The notes beneath the pieces were generated by a model. It was not told where the DNA came from. It did not search any database and saw nothing but the letters and a program-made list of their open reading frames with translations. A stretch of DNA of 64,000 nt from JAGVSR01 sp963825555 (GTDB lineage: Bacteria > Pseudomonadota > Alphaproteobacteria > Rhizobiales > Hyphomicrobiaceae). The stretch covers positions 42,759-106,758 of the forward strand of contig CAWGTZ010000020.1 of the NCBI GenBank assembly GCA_963825555.1, given 5' to 3'. Below, piece by piece: positions 25,598 through 34,808 of the stretch. The position numbers were made by a program, and so were the translations under genes. The first letter of the stretch is position 1. Each line of letters opens with the position of its first letter.

Positions 25598-26959
25598 CTA
25601 TTTTGCGCGCACGCTGATGGCCGTGCGGCGGTTCTTGGCACGACCTTCCTCTGTACTGTTGTCGGCGACAGGGTACTGATCGCCGTAGCCTTCTGCCTCA
25701 ACGCGATCTGCCGCGATGCCGCCATCCACGATGGCCTGCATAACCTTCTTGGCCCGGTCATCGGAGAGCCGCAGGTTGAACGTCGGATTGCCTGTGTTGT
25801 CGGTGTAGCCACCGATTTTCACCTTCACAGCCGGGTAGGCGTTGAGGATCGCGATGACGTTGTCGACCTGTGCCTTCGATTCCAACGTCAAAGTCGAGGA
25901 GGCAGTCTCGAATGTCAGTCGGTCGAAATCGAACCAGACGCCCTTGTCGATGACCGCATCGGGATTGGAGATGAATTCGACGAGCTTTGTTTCCACGCCG
26001 TCAGCCGCAGCCTCGATATCCGTGCCGCCCGCCAGCCCGATGCGGGCAAGCCCGCCGGCGGCCGGCGCTGGCTCGGCCGCAGGCGCTGGCTCAGGTTCCA
26101 GAGCGGGCTCCGGTGAAGCCGCCGGAGCGGGTTCCGGCTCGGCCGCGGGCGCAGGCTCGGGTGCCGCCGCGACCGGGGCCCCGGGCTCAGGCACGGCGCT
26201 GTGGTTCAATTGCTCCCAGATAAGCCAACCCATGAACCCGATCGGCAGAAGGAGCCAGAGGAAGGACGAGAAAATGCCCCGATCGTGACGGTTGGTCGAC
26301 GCGGCCGTGGCTGCTGTCGAAGCTGCGTTCGTCGTCGTTGAACCCACCGCGCGGGTTGCCGTTGCTGCCCCGCCCGCCAGGGCAGCTGCCCCGGACGTTG
26401 CAGCGGCTGCAACACCGGAAGTAGCTGCGGTAGCCAGGCCGCCGAGCGACGGCAGGAAGCCCGAGAGCAGGGAGCTACGCTCCTGACCGAGAAGGGCCGC
26501 CAGAGCCGGGCCCGTCAGGGCACCCCCTCCGAGACGCCGTCCGATGGCCGAAAGCACGAGCGGCGCTGCAAGATTGAACAACGACGACGAGGCCGTCGGC
26601 TTTATGCCGAGCACGTCGGCAATTTTGTGCACTTGGGAGGCCTGCCACACGCCGAACAGCGAACCCATCAAGCGGTTTCCGGAAAGGATTGCCGTGGTGC
26701 TAGGGATACCGCCGGCGAGAAGACCCTTGAGATCGGAAAGGCCCGACTGATCGCGCGCGAGGGCATTGGTCGCATCAGCGATGCTTGCCATGGCACCCTC
26801 GTCGCCGGCCTTTTCGACCAGGGCCCCCAGGTATCGGGTGACCGCGTCCCCAATGCCGCGGCTGGCAGTATCTGCTGAAAGGCCAACAAGCGGGCCCACA
26901 GCGTTCATGAGGTTTGGCGTGATGAGACCATTCAGGATCTCGAAGACACTGGTCGACAT
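25598..26959 (-). CDS. DUF937 domain - transmembrane - OmpA domain fusion protein
   Basis: The 453-residue protein has an N-terminal DUF937 region (residues 1-165, with LLGQERSSLLSGFLPSLGGL), an Ala-rich linker, a single membrane segment at about 230-248 (FLWLLLPIGFMGWLIW), a Pro/Ala/Glu-rich linker (256-300), and a C-terminal OmpA peptidoglycan-binding domain (340-453) with GGYTDNTGNPTFNLRLSDDRA and AEGYGDQYPVADNS, the pattern that contacts diaminopimelate. So the N-terminal DUF937 is cytoplasmic and the OmpA part periplasmic. ATG at 26959 has a strong GGAGGAG box 5 bases upstream; the reading frame extends further upstream but without a proper start. Confidence 0.75.
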   Translation of the reverse strand: MSTSVFEILNGLITPNLMNAVGPLVGLSADTASRGIGDAVTRYLGALVEKAGDEGAMASIADATNALARDQSGLSDLKGLLAGGIPSTTAILSGNRLMGSLFGVWQASQVHKIADVLGIKPTASSSLFNLAAPLVLSAIGRRLGGGALTGPALAALLGQERSSLLSGFLPSLGGLATAATSGVAAAATSGAAALAGGAATATRAVGSTTTNAASTAATAASTNRHDRGIFSSFLWLLLPIGFMGWLIWEQLNHSAVPEPGAPVAAAPEPAPAAEPEPAPAASPEPALEPEPAPAAEPAPAAGGLARIGLAGGTDIEAAADGVETKLVEFISNPDAVIDKGVWFDFDRLTFETASSTLTLESKAQVDNVIAILNAYPAVKVKIGGYTDNTGNPTFNLRLSDDRAKKVMQAIVDGGIAADRVEAEGYGDQYPVADNSTEEGRAKNRRTAISVRAK

Positions 26960-27090
26960 AAACTCCTCCACAGACCGCGAATGGCGCGGGACAAAAGCGC
27001 CATTACCTGCTCCCCCGCCCGCAACGGGCACAAAACTGTCCGAGAACGCAATAGCCGGAAGGCACCAAAGAGCCAAGCAGCAAAGAATTT

Positions 27091-27570
27091 CTACGCTCGG
27101 TGATAGGGGTGATTGGTGAGAATTGTGGCAGCCCGATAGAGTTGCTCGGCCAGCACGACCCGGGCCAGTCCGTGCGGAAGCGTGAGAGGACCGAGGGAGA
27201 TTTTGAGCGCGGCGGCTGTAAGTACCTGCTCTCCGTGACCGTCGGGACCGCCGATGAGAAAAGCGCAGGATTTGGTCCCCTGGTCGGCCAGCCTTTGGAG
27301 ATGGCGCGCGAACTCTTCACTGGATAGTGTTCTTCCGGCCACTTCGAGCACAATAACCAGGCTCCGCCCGGCTGCGCTCAGAAGGCGCTCGGCTTCCTCA
27401 GCCTTGCGCTCCTCGGCCACGGCGGACCGGCTCTCGGGAAAGTCCTTGATGCCCAGAGGGCCGAGCCCACACGCACGGCCCACCTGGTCAAAACGCTTCT
27501 GATAACGCGAAATAATTTCCGCTTCGGCCTGATCCTTGAGACGGCCGATCGCCAGGATTTCTATGCGCAT
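27091..27570 (-). CDS. rlmH: 23S rRNA (pseudouridine1915-N3)-methyltransferase RlmH
   Basis: Methylates pseudouridine 1915 in helix 69 of 23S rRNA. The 159-residue product has the RlmH signatures: LDGRTLSSEEFA-like (here VAGRTLSSEEFA), FLIGGPDGHG and the C-terminal LAEQLYRAATILTNHPYHR. It is the third gene of the nadD-rsfS-rlmH set; the gap to rsfS is 13 bases. ATG at 27570 is chosen because it matches the family N-terminus (RIEILAIGRLK). Confidence 0.92.
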   Translation of the reverse strand: MRIEILAIGRLKDQAEAEIISRYQKRFDQVGRACGLGPLGIKDFPESRSAVAEERKAEEAERLLSAAGRSLVIVLEVAGRTLSSEEFARHLQRLADQGTKSCAFLIGGPDGHGEQVLTAAALKISLGPLTLPHGLARVVLAEQLYRAATILTNHPYHRA

Positions 27571-27583
27571 GGCGCGCCGTGCC

Positions 27584-28009
27584 TCAGTGGGCCGCGTCTG
27601 CCGGGCGCTCGACCGACCACATCTTCTCGAGGTTGTAGAAGTCGCGCACCTCGGGACGGAACACATGGACAATGATGTCGCCGGAATCGATCAGGACCCA
27701 ATCGCACGCCTCAAGTCCTTCGACCCGAACCGTGCGACAGCCAGCATCTTTGAATTTCTGGCGAAGCTTATCGGCAATGGCCCCGACATGGCGATCCGTG
27801 CGCCCGGAGGCGATGACCATGTAGTCGCCGATGGAGGACTTGCCGGCCAGATCGACGGTGACGATCTCTTCGGCCTTGGCCTCGTCGAGCCACTCGACAA
27901 CGTCCTTCAAGAGTTCGGCCGTTTGAGCCGAGTGGACCGCAGACGCGCTGTCAGGCAGAGCGGCGGCGGAAGAAGCGTCCTTTTTGGCCGCCCCGGTGGT
28001 GGTTCGCAT
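27584..28009 (-). CDS. rsfS: Ribosomal silencing factor RsfS
   Basis: Binds ribosomal protein uL14 and blocks 30S/50S joining under nutrient limitation. The 141-residue product has the RsfS core SSIGDYMVIASGRTDRHVGAIADKL and GLEACDWVLIDSGDIIVHVF, with a longer N-terminus of about 45 residues, typical of alphaproteobacteria. ATG at 28009 (MRTTTGAAKKD) was chosen; frames further upstream belong to the start region of nadD. It is between nadD and rlmH. Confidence 0.9.
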   Translation of the reverse strand: MRTTTGAAKKDASSAAALPDSASAVHSAQTAELLKDVVEWLDEAKAEEIVTVDLAGKSSIGDYMVIASGRTDRHVGAIADKLRQKFKDAGCRTVRVEGLEACDWVLIDSGDIIVHVFRPEVRDFYNLEKMWSVERPADAAH

Positions 28010-28178
28010 GTGTGGGTCCAGTATCCTTTCCTCACGGGTTCGAGCCAGCCCAATAATGGGGTCCGGCCTCGGGTTGGCGCGACACCTTCCGGTAGGAAAG
28101 ATAGGGCTACCCCGCGGTTCCGGCAACAGGAAGCAGGTACCATTGGTCGATCCATGGCTGGTCAACTTAAAATCAGCG

Positions 28179-28811
28179 TTAAAAATCAAGCTGTTGCCTG
28201 CGGATGGCCGTGGAGGACTGGGGCACGAGCCGAATCGTCAAGAAGACCCATGCTGGCAGCTTGTGCCCAGTCAGTGTGACGGCGCGGGCTTCAGGGATTC
28301 GCCGCCGGGACAGCGCCTGGGCCGACGGTGAGGACAGCGCGTTCAACCGCCAGCCGGGCCTGTCGACTACAGCAATCGGCATCCGCGCCGCAATCCCGCG
28401 CCAGTCCTGCCAGCGATGAAAGCTGGCCAGATTGTCGGCCCCCATGACCCATACGAACCGCACGCCCGGATAACGCCGGGTTAGGAAAGCGAGCGTCACC
28501 GCCGTGAACGGGCTGCCCAGTTCCCCCTCGAATCCCGTCACCTTCATGCGCGGGCCGCGTGCCATACGGCGGACCGCAGCGATCCGCTCCGACAGTGGCT
28601 TTAACTCGCCGTGCGACTTTAAGGGGTTGCCTGGCGTCACGATCCACCAGAGCTGATCCAGACCCAGCCGGTTCAGAGCTGCCTTGGCGGCCACGAAATG
28701 CCCTTCGTGGGGCGGATTGAACGAGCCTCCCATCAAGCCGATCCGCTGCCCGGAACATACGGGCGGCGTCACCACGTCGATAGAACCGAATGAGAGGGGA
28801 GAAAGAGCCAA
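28179..28811 (-). CDS. nadD: Nicotinate-nucleotide adenylyltransferase NadD
   Basis: Transfers AMP to nicotinate mononucleotide in NAD synthesis. The 210-residue product has the (H/T)xGH-type nucleotidyltransferase motif at GLMGGSFNPPHEGHF, the ISSTxIR-type signature at the end (SSTAIRRQQL), and WVMGADNLASFHRW. Start TTG at 28811, with GAGG 9 bases before it; an alternative GTG at 28775 is possible. First gene of the nadD-rsfS-rlmH group. Confidence 0.9.
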   Translation of the reverse strand: MALSPLSFGSIDVVTPPVCSGQRIGLMGGSFNPPHEGHFVAAKAALNRLGLDQLWWIVTPGNPLKSHGELKPLSERIAAVRRMARGPRMKVTGFEGELGSPFTAVTLAFLTRRYPGVRFVWVMGADNLASFHRWQDWRGIAARMPIAVVDRPGWRLNALSSPSAQALSRRRIPEARAVTLTGHKLPAWVFLTIRLVPQSSTAIRRQQLDF

Positions 28812-28938
28812 ACCGGACCTCGATTGACGCTGCGCGCCGATGCGGATTTCAGGGGATCATGGCGGCGCCACAAGGCACCGGCAATGCTATAAGCGTCCGG
28901 CAACCGCAACAGAAAAAGAGACCGCAGGAGACCTTGTC

Positions 28939-29598
28939 ATGAGTTGCCTTTATGGAGCCCAGCATCGCGCCCTCCAGGACGAGTTTGGCTCCCGCCCCCT
29001 CGCCGACCGGATTGAAGCCATTGCGGTAAAGACCGAGATCACAGACCTGGAAAAGGGCTTTATCGAGAGCCGGGACATGTTCTTCCTGTCCTCCATCGAC
29101 GATAAGGGACGCCCCACCGTTTCCTACAAGGGCGGAGAGCCAGGTTTCGTGCGCGTCGCCGATCCGCAAACCATCGTGTTCCCGAGCTACGACGGCAACG
29201 GCATGTACCTGTCCATGGGCAACATCGCAGGCAACTCGGAAATCGGCATTCTCTTTATCGACTTCGAAAAGCCCTTCCGCATGCGCCTCCAAGGCCGCGC
29301 GGAAGTCTCGCGCGACCCGGCGAAGCTCGCACTCTTCAAGGAAGCCGAGCTTGTCGTGACGGTCGCGCTGCACGAGCTCTGGATGAATTGCCCGCGCTAC
29401 GTTCATCGCTATCAGAAGGTGGCCCAATCCCGCTACGCGCCAAAGGCTGAGGCCGAGACACCTTTCTGCGAATGGAAGCGCATCGACGGGATCCAGGACG
29501 TTCTGCGTCCGCACGAAACCGCCGTGGTCGAGAAAGTCGGCGAGATCACCATCGACGACTGGATGGGCAAGGTGCTCACAGGCGACGAGCAAGCGTGA
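28939..29598 (+). CDS. Pyridoxamine 5'-phosphate oxidase-family FMN-binding protein
   Basis: Split-barrel flavin protein of the PNPOx superfamily, substrate not known. The 219-residue product has RDMFFLSSIDDKGRPTVSYKGG, FPSYDGNGMYLSMGNIAGN, GILFIDFEKPFRMRLQGRA and WMNCPRYVHRY, typical of the general pyridoxamine 5'-phosphate oxidase-like family. ATG at 28939 has CAGGAG 8 bases before it; the frame extends upstream without support. Divergent from nadD and convergent with the trypsin-like protease gene. Confidence 0.8.
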   Translation: MSCLYGAQHRALQDEFGSRPLADRIEAIAVKTEITDLEKGFIESRDMFFLSSIDDKGRPTVSYKGGEPGFVRVADPQTIVFPSYDGNGMYLSMGNIAGNSEIGILFIDFEKPFRMRLQGRAEVSRDPAKLALFKEAELVVTVALHELWMNCPRYVHRYQKVAQSRYAPKAEAETPFCEWKRIDGIQDVLRPHETAVVEKVGEITIDDWMGKVLTGDEQA

Positions 29599-29613
29599 GG
29601 CGTGGTGGGTCCC

Positions 29614-30402
29614 TCATGACGGACAGGTATTGTCCGCCACCAGATTTCGCCATACCGAGATCGGAAGAGCCGTGTTGGAGAGCCCACTTCCCGCCCCGAC
29701 CAGAATAGCTGCGATTTCGAGACGGCCATCGTTGATCGTGAACAGTGGCCCGCCGGAACTGGCCGGATGCGTATCGCAGTCGACGAGCCACAGAGGATCG
29801 TCATTGCCGGACCGCAATAGGCTGCAATTAAAGTGCGCAGACAGCGCGTAACGCCTGTCGGCTGGATACGCAGCGTGTACCAGGGCCCGGCCGGGTTGAG
29901 CGTTCTGGTTTCCTGCCAAGGGCGCCGGCGCCACATCGAGCGCCTCGTTTAAAACGATAGCGACCGCATCCTGGAAGAAGGCAGGAAGCGGTACATCGCG
30001 CGGACGCGTCGATGGCTCCTCGGCCTCCGGCCAGAGGAAAACATAGTCCTTCAAGAAACGAAGACACTTGGCGGTACCGTGGCCTTTCCGTTCCGGGCCG
30101 CGAACGCCAGGAAGGAAGTGGATATCCTTCAACGGATAGGGCATCCGCTTCCACTCGTTTATGACACAGTGGGCTGCTGTGATGACGAGATCGGGCGCCA
30201 CCAGCGTTCCGGTGCATTGCCCCGAAGTGCGGTAGCCGCCGATATTGACCTGTCCCACCGCATCCCACGGCACACCTTCTTGTTCTACGCGCACCCTGTC
30301 GTCTTCGCCGATGATACCCGGGCGGAGATCGTCGCCCGACGCCGGATAAGACATCGCTACCACCCCCATATGGAACAAAGAACAAAGCCCCGTTCTTTTC
30401 AT
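29614..30402 (-). CDS. Trypsin-like serine protease (S1 family), secreted
   Basis: Extracellular or periplasmic chymotrypsin-fold protease of 262 residues. The catalytic His is in ITAAHC, the Asp probably in FQDAVAIVL, and the Ser in ASSGGPLF (usual GNSGGP; the residues before the Ser differ). The N-terminus MKRTGLCSLFHMGVVAMSYPASG is a short weak signal peptide. ATG at 30402 has GGAGAG 9 bases before it, and is preferred over 30432. Closest general type is the S1B/glutamyl-endopeptidase-like group of single-domain proteases in proteobacteria. No partner gene is evident. Confidence 0.78.
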   Translation of the reverse strand: MKRTGLCSLFHMGVVAMSYPASGDDLRPGIIGEDDRVRVEQEGVPWDAVGQVNIGGYRTSGQCTGTLVAPDLVITAAHCVINEWKRMPYPLKDIHFLPGVRGPERKGHGTAKCLRFLKDYVFLWPEAEEPSTRPRDVPLPAFFQDAVAIVLNEALDVAPAPLAGNQNAQPGRALVHAAYPADRRYALSAHFNCSLLRSGNDDPLWLVDCDTHPASSGGPLFTINDGRLEIAAILVGAGSGLSNTALPISVWRNLVADNTCPS

Positions 30403-30700
30403 CGATCTGGCTCTCCATGGCCGCGAAAACAAAGCGATCTCAACATATGCCTAAACCCAGCACCCCGGCAGAATTCCGGTGCAGAGCGATAACGCCGGCC
30501 GGCAAACGCTGATCGGGCTTGGAGACGAACCCAAGGGGCAAAGAACAGCCAGATGATCCGCTGACAAATTGTCGTGCCCAGGCCATGAGACCTCTCCAAT
30601 CCCCAGCTTTCTCGATCGCGACCGTAGGCAGCGCGAGGGCCAGTGGCCAAACTCCACCTGTTTGATTCGTTCAACCATTCGGGTCGGAGGCCCAAAATCC

Positions 30701-31009
30701 ATGTCCAAGATCATGCGCGGAGCGATGGCCGGTGTGACCGTGATCGGCCTTATGCTCGGAGCCGCCGCGTCCGCTGATGCGAAAACCTGCGTGAAGAAGG
30801 GTGCGATTGGCGAAGCCGGCTCGGAGAAGGACGCAAAGTTCCAGGTCGACGAAGCGCTGCTGCAGGCTGTCGACTGGGGTGCCTGGGCGTCCTGGATGGC
30901 GAACGGCACAACGCCGGGCTACACCTTCGGCCCGCGCACCTACCGCTGCCAGAAGGGCGGATCGTGGGGTTGGACCTGCCGCGGTCAGGCAACGATCTGC
31001 AAGCTTTAA
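30701..31009 (+). CDS. Small secreted cysteine-containing protein
   Basis: The 102-residue product has a signal peptide (GVTVIGLMLGAAASADA) and a mature part with four cysteines in pairs (KTCVKKG, YRCQKGG, WTCRGQ, TICKL), suggesting disulfide bonding, and the motif AWASWMANGTTPGYTFGPRTY. Function unknown. Start ATG 30701 has GGAGG 11 bases before it. It is followed by a strong terminator. Confidence 0.72.
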   Translation: MSKIMRGAMAGVTVIGLMLGAAASADAKTCVKKGAIGEAGSEKDAKFQVDEALLQAVDWGAWASWMANGTTPGYTFGPRTYRCQKGGSWGWTCRGQATICKL

Positions 31010-31034
31010 GTCACCCGCAAGCTGGGGGAATATG

Positions 31035-31072
31035 AAACGACCGCCCGTGCATGACGCCCGGGCGGTCGTTTT
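31035..31072 (+). terminator. Rho-independent terminator after the cysteine-rich secreted protein
   Basis: A 13-base inverted repeat (arms at 31035-31047 and 31059-31071, AAACGACCGCCCG / CGGGCGGTCGTTT) with an 11-base loop, ending in TTTT on the plus strand. Strong and probably bidirectional; the convergent DM13 gene stops 22 bases away. Confidence 0.85.
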
Positions 31073-31093
31073 GCTTCCGGTCAAGCTTGGAGA

Positions 31094-31561
31094 TCAACGA
31101 TACTTCGCCGCGCTGATGAATTCGCCAAAGGCTTCGCACCACACGACCGCCGTCGTATATGCTGACACATCCACGCTGGACGGCACATCCAGAAGAAAGC
31201 CGTCGAACGACTTCACGTCGCCGATACGGGCTGACTGATCCTTCACCTTCAAGAAGGATTCCTCGTCCTCGACGAATTCCACTGTCAGGTAGAGCTTGTA
31301 GTCGGGACCCGGAGACAGACGCCCCACATGGGCGATCCTATCGCGCATCACACGCACCTCGCCTTCGCCCCAGTGCAGGAAGTCGCTGCCTTTCAGTTTG
31401 CGATCGAAGGTCCCTTTGAACTCCGCCGTGGCGGCCGTTGCCTCGAGCGCTGCCTTGTCGGGGCCCGGCGGTGCGGTGAGGATCGGCAAAGTGTACACGC
31501 CGAGCGCAAACCCAAGCGCAAGTGCCAGCAGGTGTGTCACCAGAAGAAAAAGCCAGCGCAT
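31094..31561 (-). CDS. DM13 domain protein, membrane anchored
   Basis: The 155-residue product has an N-terminal membrane segment (WLFLLVTHLLALALGFALGVYTL) and a DM13 domain, which is thought to bind redox-active groups; the domain has GTFDRKLKGSDFLHWGEGEVRV, GPDYKLYLT and a conserved-looking CEAFGEFISAAKY ending. ATG at 31561 has GGAGAA 11 bases before it. Unknown role. Confidence 0.72.
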   Translation of the reverse strand: MRWLFLLVTHLLALALGFALGVYTLPILTAPPGPDKAALEATAATAEFKGTFDRKLKGSDFLHWGEGEVRVMRDRIAHVGRLSPGPDYKLYLTVEFVEDEESFLKVKDQSARIGDVKSFDGFLLDVPSSVDVSAYTTAVVWCEAFGEFISAAKYR

Positions 31562-31634
31562 CAGAAAGATTTCTCCGTGAAGTCGGCCGGGAACTCCCCG
31601 CGGCCCGAACTTGCCTGCTTGACCCAAGCCCGCG

Positions 31635-33110
31635 TCAGCTCGCGCCCCGCAGGGCCGATAGAAGCTCCGGCGTAGGATAGCTGTCGGCAGGCATGCCTAG
31701 CTTGATCTGCATGGCCTTCACGGCAGCCCGCGTGTTGGCGCCTACCTTGCCGTCGATCTCACCGACGTCGTAGCCGCGCTTCACCAGCAGTCGCTGCAGC
31801 TCCTTCGCCTCGTCCGGCGAGAGCACGGCGATCTGGCGTTTGGGTTTCTTCATGAGCGGCGCACCGTCGATGCGGGTCGCGAGCCACGCCGCCGTCACCG
31901 CGTAGTTTAACGACTGGTTCCACTGCAAATACACATTGAAGTTCTCGTAGGCGAAGAATGCCGGCCCGTAGCGTCCCATGGGCAGCAACAAAGAAGCGGG
32001 CATCTGATCGCTTTCGAGTGGCGAACCATCGACGCGTTGCACTCCCCACGCGGCCCACTGAGATCGCGGAAACTTCACGGCCAAATCCGCCTTGTCCCAG
32101 GGCAAATCTGCCGTCAACACGACTTCCTCCAGCCAGGGCTCGTCGCGCCGCCAACCCAGATGCGACATGTAATTTGCAGTTGATCCGATGATGTCGGTCG
32201 GATTGCCGAACAGATCGATGCGGCCGTCCCCGTCATAGTCGATGGCGTGCGCCAGATAGCGTGTCGGCAGGAACTGGGTCTGCCCGATCTCACCCGCCCA
32301 AGAGCCGATCATCGTGTCAGGAGTCATGTCGCCCCGGTCGATGATTTCCAGAGCTGCCATCAGCTCGACGCGGAACATCTCGCCGCGGCGGCAATCATAG
32401 GCGAGAGTGGTCAGCGAGTTGAGGATCGGCAGATTGCCCATGCCGGCGCCAAAGTCGCTTTCCAGAGCCCAAAAGCCGGTGATGACGGAAGCCGCGACGC
32501 CGTAGTCCTTGGCTGCGCGCTCGAAGGCGGCCTTATTCTTTTTGATCTGCGCCCGGCCCGACTGGACGCGGTTGTTCGTGGCAAGTTTGGCTGAGAAGTC
32601 TGTGAAGCTCTGCGCGAAGAAGCCCTGCCTCCGGTCGCGGGCAATAACGCCGCGATCCAGCGTGCGACCACCGAGTGCCGTTCGGATCGTCTTCGAGGAG
32701 ATGCCCTTTGCGGCGGCCTCCTTTCGGAAGTTTGCAAGCCACGTGCCGTAGTCTTCGCTGTTCTTGCAATTGGCGGGCTTCGGCGGCGGCGGTAGACCCG
32801 CTGTCGAATACTTCGAGGCGAGAGGGTTAGGCGAGCCGGGTCCGGGGACCTTGCGCTTGATCGGCGCCGCCGTTGCCGGAGAGGGCTCTGCCGCGGCTGC
32901 CGGCGCCGCTTCGGCCGCTGCATCGCCCGGCATCAGATTCTGCTGCTCAGCGACCGGCGGTTTGGATTTCGGTTTGGCCGGTGCGGCCGGCTTGTTTTCG
33001 ACGGGCCCGAACTGGATCCCCTGGGCCCAAGCTGGAGCCACGCTTACGGCCACCACAAGCGCAATTCCGACAGCAAAATTGGCCGCAAACGGTCTCGAAC
33101 AAGGCATCAC
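31635..33110 (-). CDS. Lytic murein transglycosylase with C-terminal peptidoglycan-binding domain
   Basis: Second MltB-type transglycosylase of the window. The 491-residue product has a signal peptide (FAVGIALVVAVSVAPAWAQG), a Pro/Ala-rich linker with QPAKPKSKPPVAEQ-like sequence, a catalytic domain with ALESDFGAGMGNLPILNSL (catalytic Glu in ESDFG), DCRRGEMF, GSWAGEIGQTQFLPTRYLAHAIDYDGDGRIDLF, and a C-terminal PG-binding domain (KRGYDVGEIDGKVGANTRAAVKAMQIKLGMP). It is 42% longer than the family member at 22823-23650. Gene order around it is unremarkable. Confidence 0.87.
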   Translation of the reverse strand: MMPCSRPFAANFAVGIALVVAVSVAPAWAQGIQFGPVENKPAAPAKPKSKPPVAEQQNLMPGDAAAEAAPAAAAEPSPATAAPIKRKVPGPGSPNPLASKYSTAGLPPPPKPANCKNSEDYGTWLANFRKEAAAKGISSKTIRTALGGRTLDRGVIARDRRQGFFAQSFTDFSAKLATNNRVQSGRAQIKKNKAAFERAAKDYGVAASVITGFWALESDFGAGMGNLPILNSLTTLAYDCRRGEMFRVELMAALEIIDRGDMTPDTMIGSWAGEIGQTQFLPTRYLAHAIDYDGDGRIDLFGNPTDIIGSTANYMSHLGWRRDEPWLEEVVLTADLPWDKADLAVKFPRSQWAAWGVQRVDGSPLESDQMPASLLLPMGRYGPAFFAYENFNVYLQWNQSLNYAVTAAWLATRIDGAPLMKKPKRQIAVLSPDEAKELQRLLVKRGYDVGEIDGKVGANTRAAVKAMQIKLGMPADSYPTPELLSALRGAS

Positions 33111-33224
33111 CGGGTCCCCTTTCCATCAATCGGGGGCCAGTGATCCAAAGAGGTGTGGCGGCGTCAAGACTTGAACGACAAAAAAGCCGCCTGAGGCCCG
33201 CGCGGCCACGATTTCACCGTTTCG

Positions 33225-34808
33225 TCAAGGCTTGGCGGGAGTGGAGGCCGACCGGGCCGCCTTCATACCGGCGCCCGTCCGCGACTGATACCGGTTTGCC
33301 AGGCCCTCCCACTCGATCTCGATCGATCCGCCGGTCGCCCGGTGCTGGCGGTCCCAACTCGTCAAGAGATCGATGCATGCGTGGTCGATATAGTCGAGAT
33401 CCGCGATGTGGACCTTCACGTGCGTGTTGGGCGGCAGGATCTCCAGCTCAGAGGCAAGCTGTGGCAGCCGAACCAGCGTTGCCGCGCCCTTCAGGTAGAG
33501 GTCGACGCGGTTTTCCGCCGGGTTCTCCTTCTTGACTATCTCAAGGTGCGAGAAGGAATAGAGGAGCTTCGCGAGCGACAGTCCGAGACCGGTGAGAACG
33601 CCAGTCAGCAAGTCGGTCAACACGATCGTCACGATGGTCGCGATGTAGATGAGCACCTCGCCCCAGCCGTACTTCATAAGGCTCGGCAGGATCTTGGGGT
33701 AGGCGAGCTTGTAGCCCGTGAAGACGAGCACCGCGGCGAGTGCCGAGAGCGGAATGTAACTCAGCGTCCACGGTAGCCCGGCGACGAACAGAAGAAGCCA
33801 GACGCCGTGCATGATCGCTGAAGCGCGCGTCTTCGCACCGGCTTCCACGTTGGCACCCGAACGTACGATGACCCCCGTCATGGGCAAGGCGCCAAGCGCG
33901 CCGCAGATCGCATTGCCGATACCCTGGGCGCGCAACTCCTTGTCGTACTTTGTGCGTTCGCCCGCATGCATCTGGTCTACGGCGGTGGCACACAGAAGTG
34001 TCTCGGCGCTGGCGATAAAGGCGACAGAGAAGGCGCCAACCAGTATGGCCGGCTCCATGATCTTCAGGAGCGACTCGGGCCCCGGAGGCACCAGATCGGA
34101 GAGGACGTTGGCGTCCACTTTCACATACTGAATGCTGTCGAGACCGAGCGCCGCCGCCGCGATCATTGCAACCGCAACCCCCACGAGCGGGGCCGGCAGG
34201 AGCCGCCAGCTCTTCGGTGTCAGCGTGCCCCATCCCGCGATTACGAAAATGGTCAGAAGACCGATTTCGCCCGCCGTCAAATGATAATCGCCGAGGGCGA
34301 GCGCGGCCCAAAGGTGGCCGGGGATACCCAGTAGGTTTTGCACGCCCGTGCCGATCGGCTTGAAGTCGAGCATGACGTGAAACTGCGCGGCGAAGATCAG
34401 GATGCCGATGCCCGCCAGCATGCCGTGAATCACGGCGGGCGAGACCGCCCGGAACCACTGTCCGAGCTTGAAGACGCCGGCCACGAACTGAATGATGCCG
34501 GCAAACAGGACGATGACGCCCAGGGTCTCGACCCCGTGCTTCTCGACGAGCTGCCAGACGAGAACTGCCAGACCCGCGGCCGGGCCGCTCACTTGTAGTG
34601 GCGAGCCCGACAGAAAGCCTACGATGAGACCGCCGACGATGCCGGTCACGAGACCTGCGGCGGGCGGCAGGTTAGAGGCGATCGCGATGCCCATGCAAAG
34701 GGGCAGCGCCACGAGAAACACGACGATGGAGGCGAGCAGATCTGCACCCCACCTCGACGCGCCCGGTGCAGGCGCACCTTCGGAATTAGCCGTGCTCGGT
34801 GTGGTCAT
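33225..34808 (-). CDS. SulP-family anion transporter with STAS domain
   Basis: Inner-membrane transporter of the SulP/SLC26 family, likely for sulfate or bicarbonate. The 527-residue product has about 12 membrane spans starting LLASIVVFLVALPLCMGIAIA, the family segment around SGPAAGLAVLVWQLVEKHGVETL and GNAICGALGALPMTGVIVRSGANVEAGA, and a cytoplasmic STAS domain from about residue 430 (HVKVHIADLDYIDHACIDLLTSWD). ATG at 34808 has GGGGGAAGC before it; the frame extends to 35042 without support. The ion specificity is not readable from the sequence. Possibly in the BicA-type bicarbonate group, but that is a guess. Confidence 0.83.
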   Translation of the reverse strand: MTTPSTANSEGAPAPGASRWGADLLASIVVFLVALPLCMGIAIASNLPPAAGLVTGIVGGLIVGFLSGSPLQVSGPAAGLAVLVWQLVEKHGVETLGVIVLFAGIIQFVAGVFKLGQWFRAVSPAVIHGMLAGIGILIFAAQFHVMLDFKPIGTGVQNLLGIPGHLWAALALGDYHLTAGEIGLLTIFVIAGWGTLTPKSWRLLPAPLVGVAVAMIAAAALGLDSIQYVKVDANVLSDLVPPGPESLLKIMEPAILVGAFSVAFIASAETLLCATAVDQMHAGERTKYDKELRAQGIGNAICGALGALPMTGVIVRSGANVEAGAKTRASAIMHGVWLLLFVAGLPWTLSYIPLSALAAVLVFTGYKLAYPKILPSLMKYGWGEVLIYIATIVTIVLTDLLTGVLTGLGLSLAKLLYSFSHLEIVKKENPAENRVDLYLKGAATLVRLPQLASELEILPPNTHVKVHIADLDYIDHACIDLLTSWDRQHRATGGSIEIEWEGLANRYQSRTGAGMKAARSASTPAKP

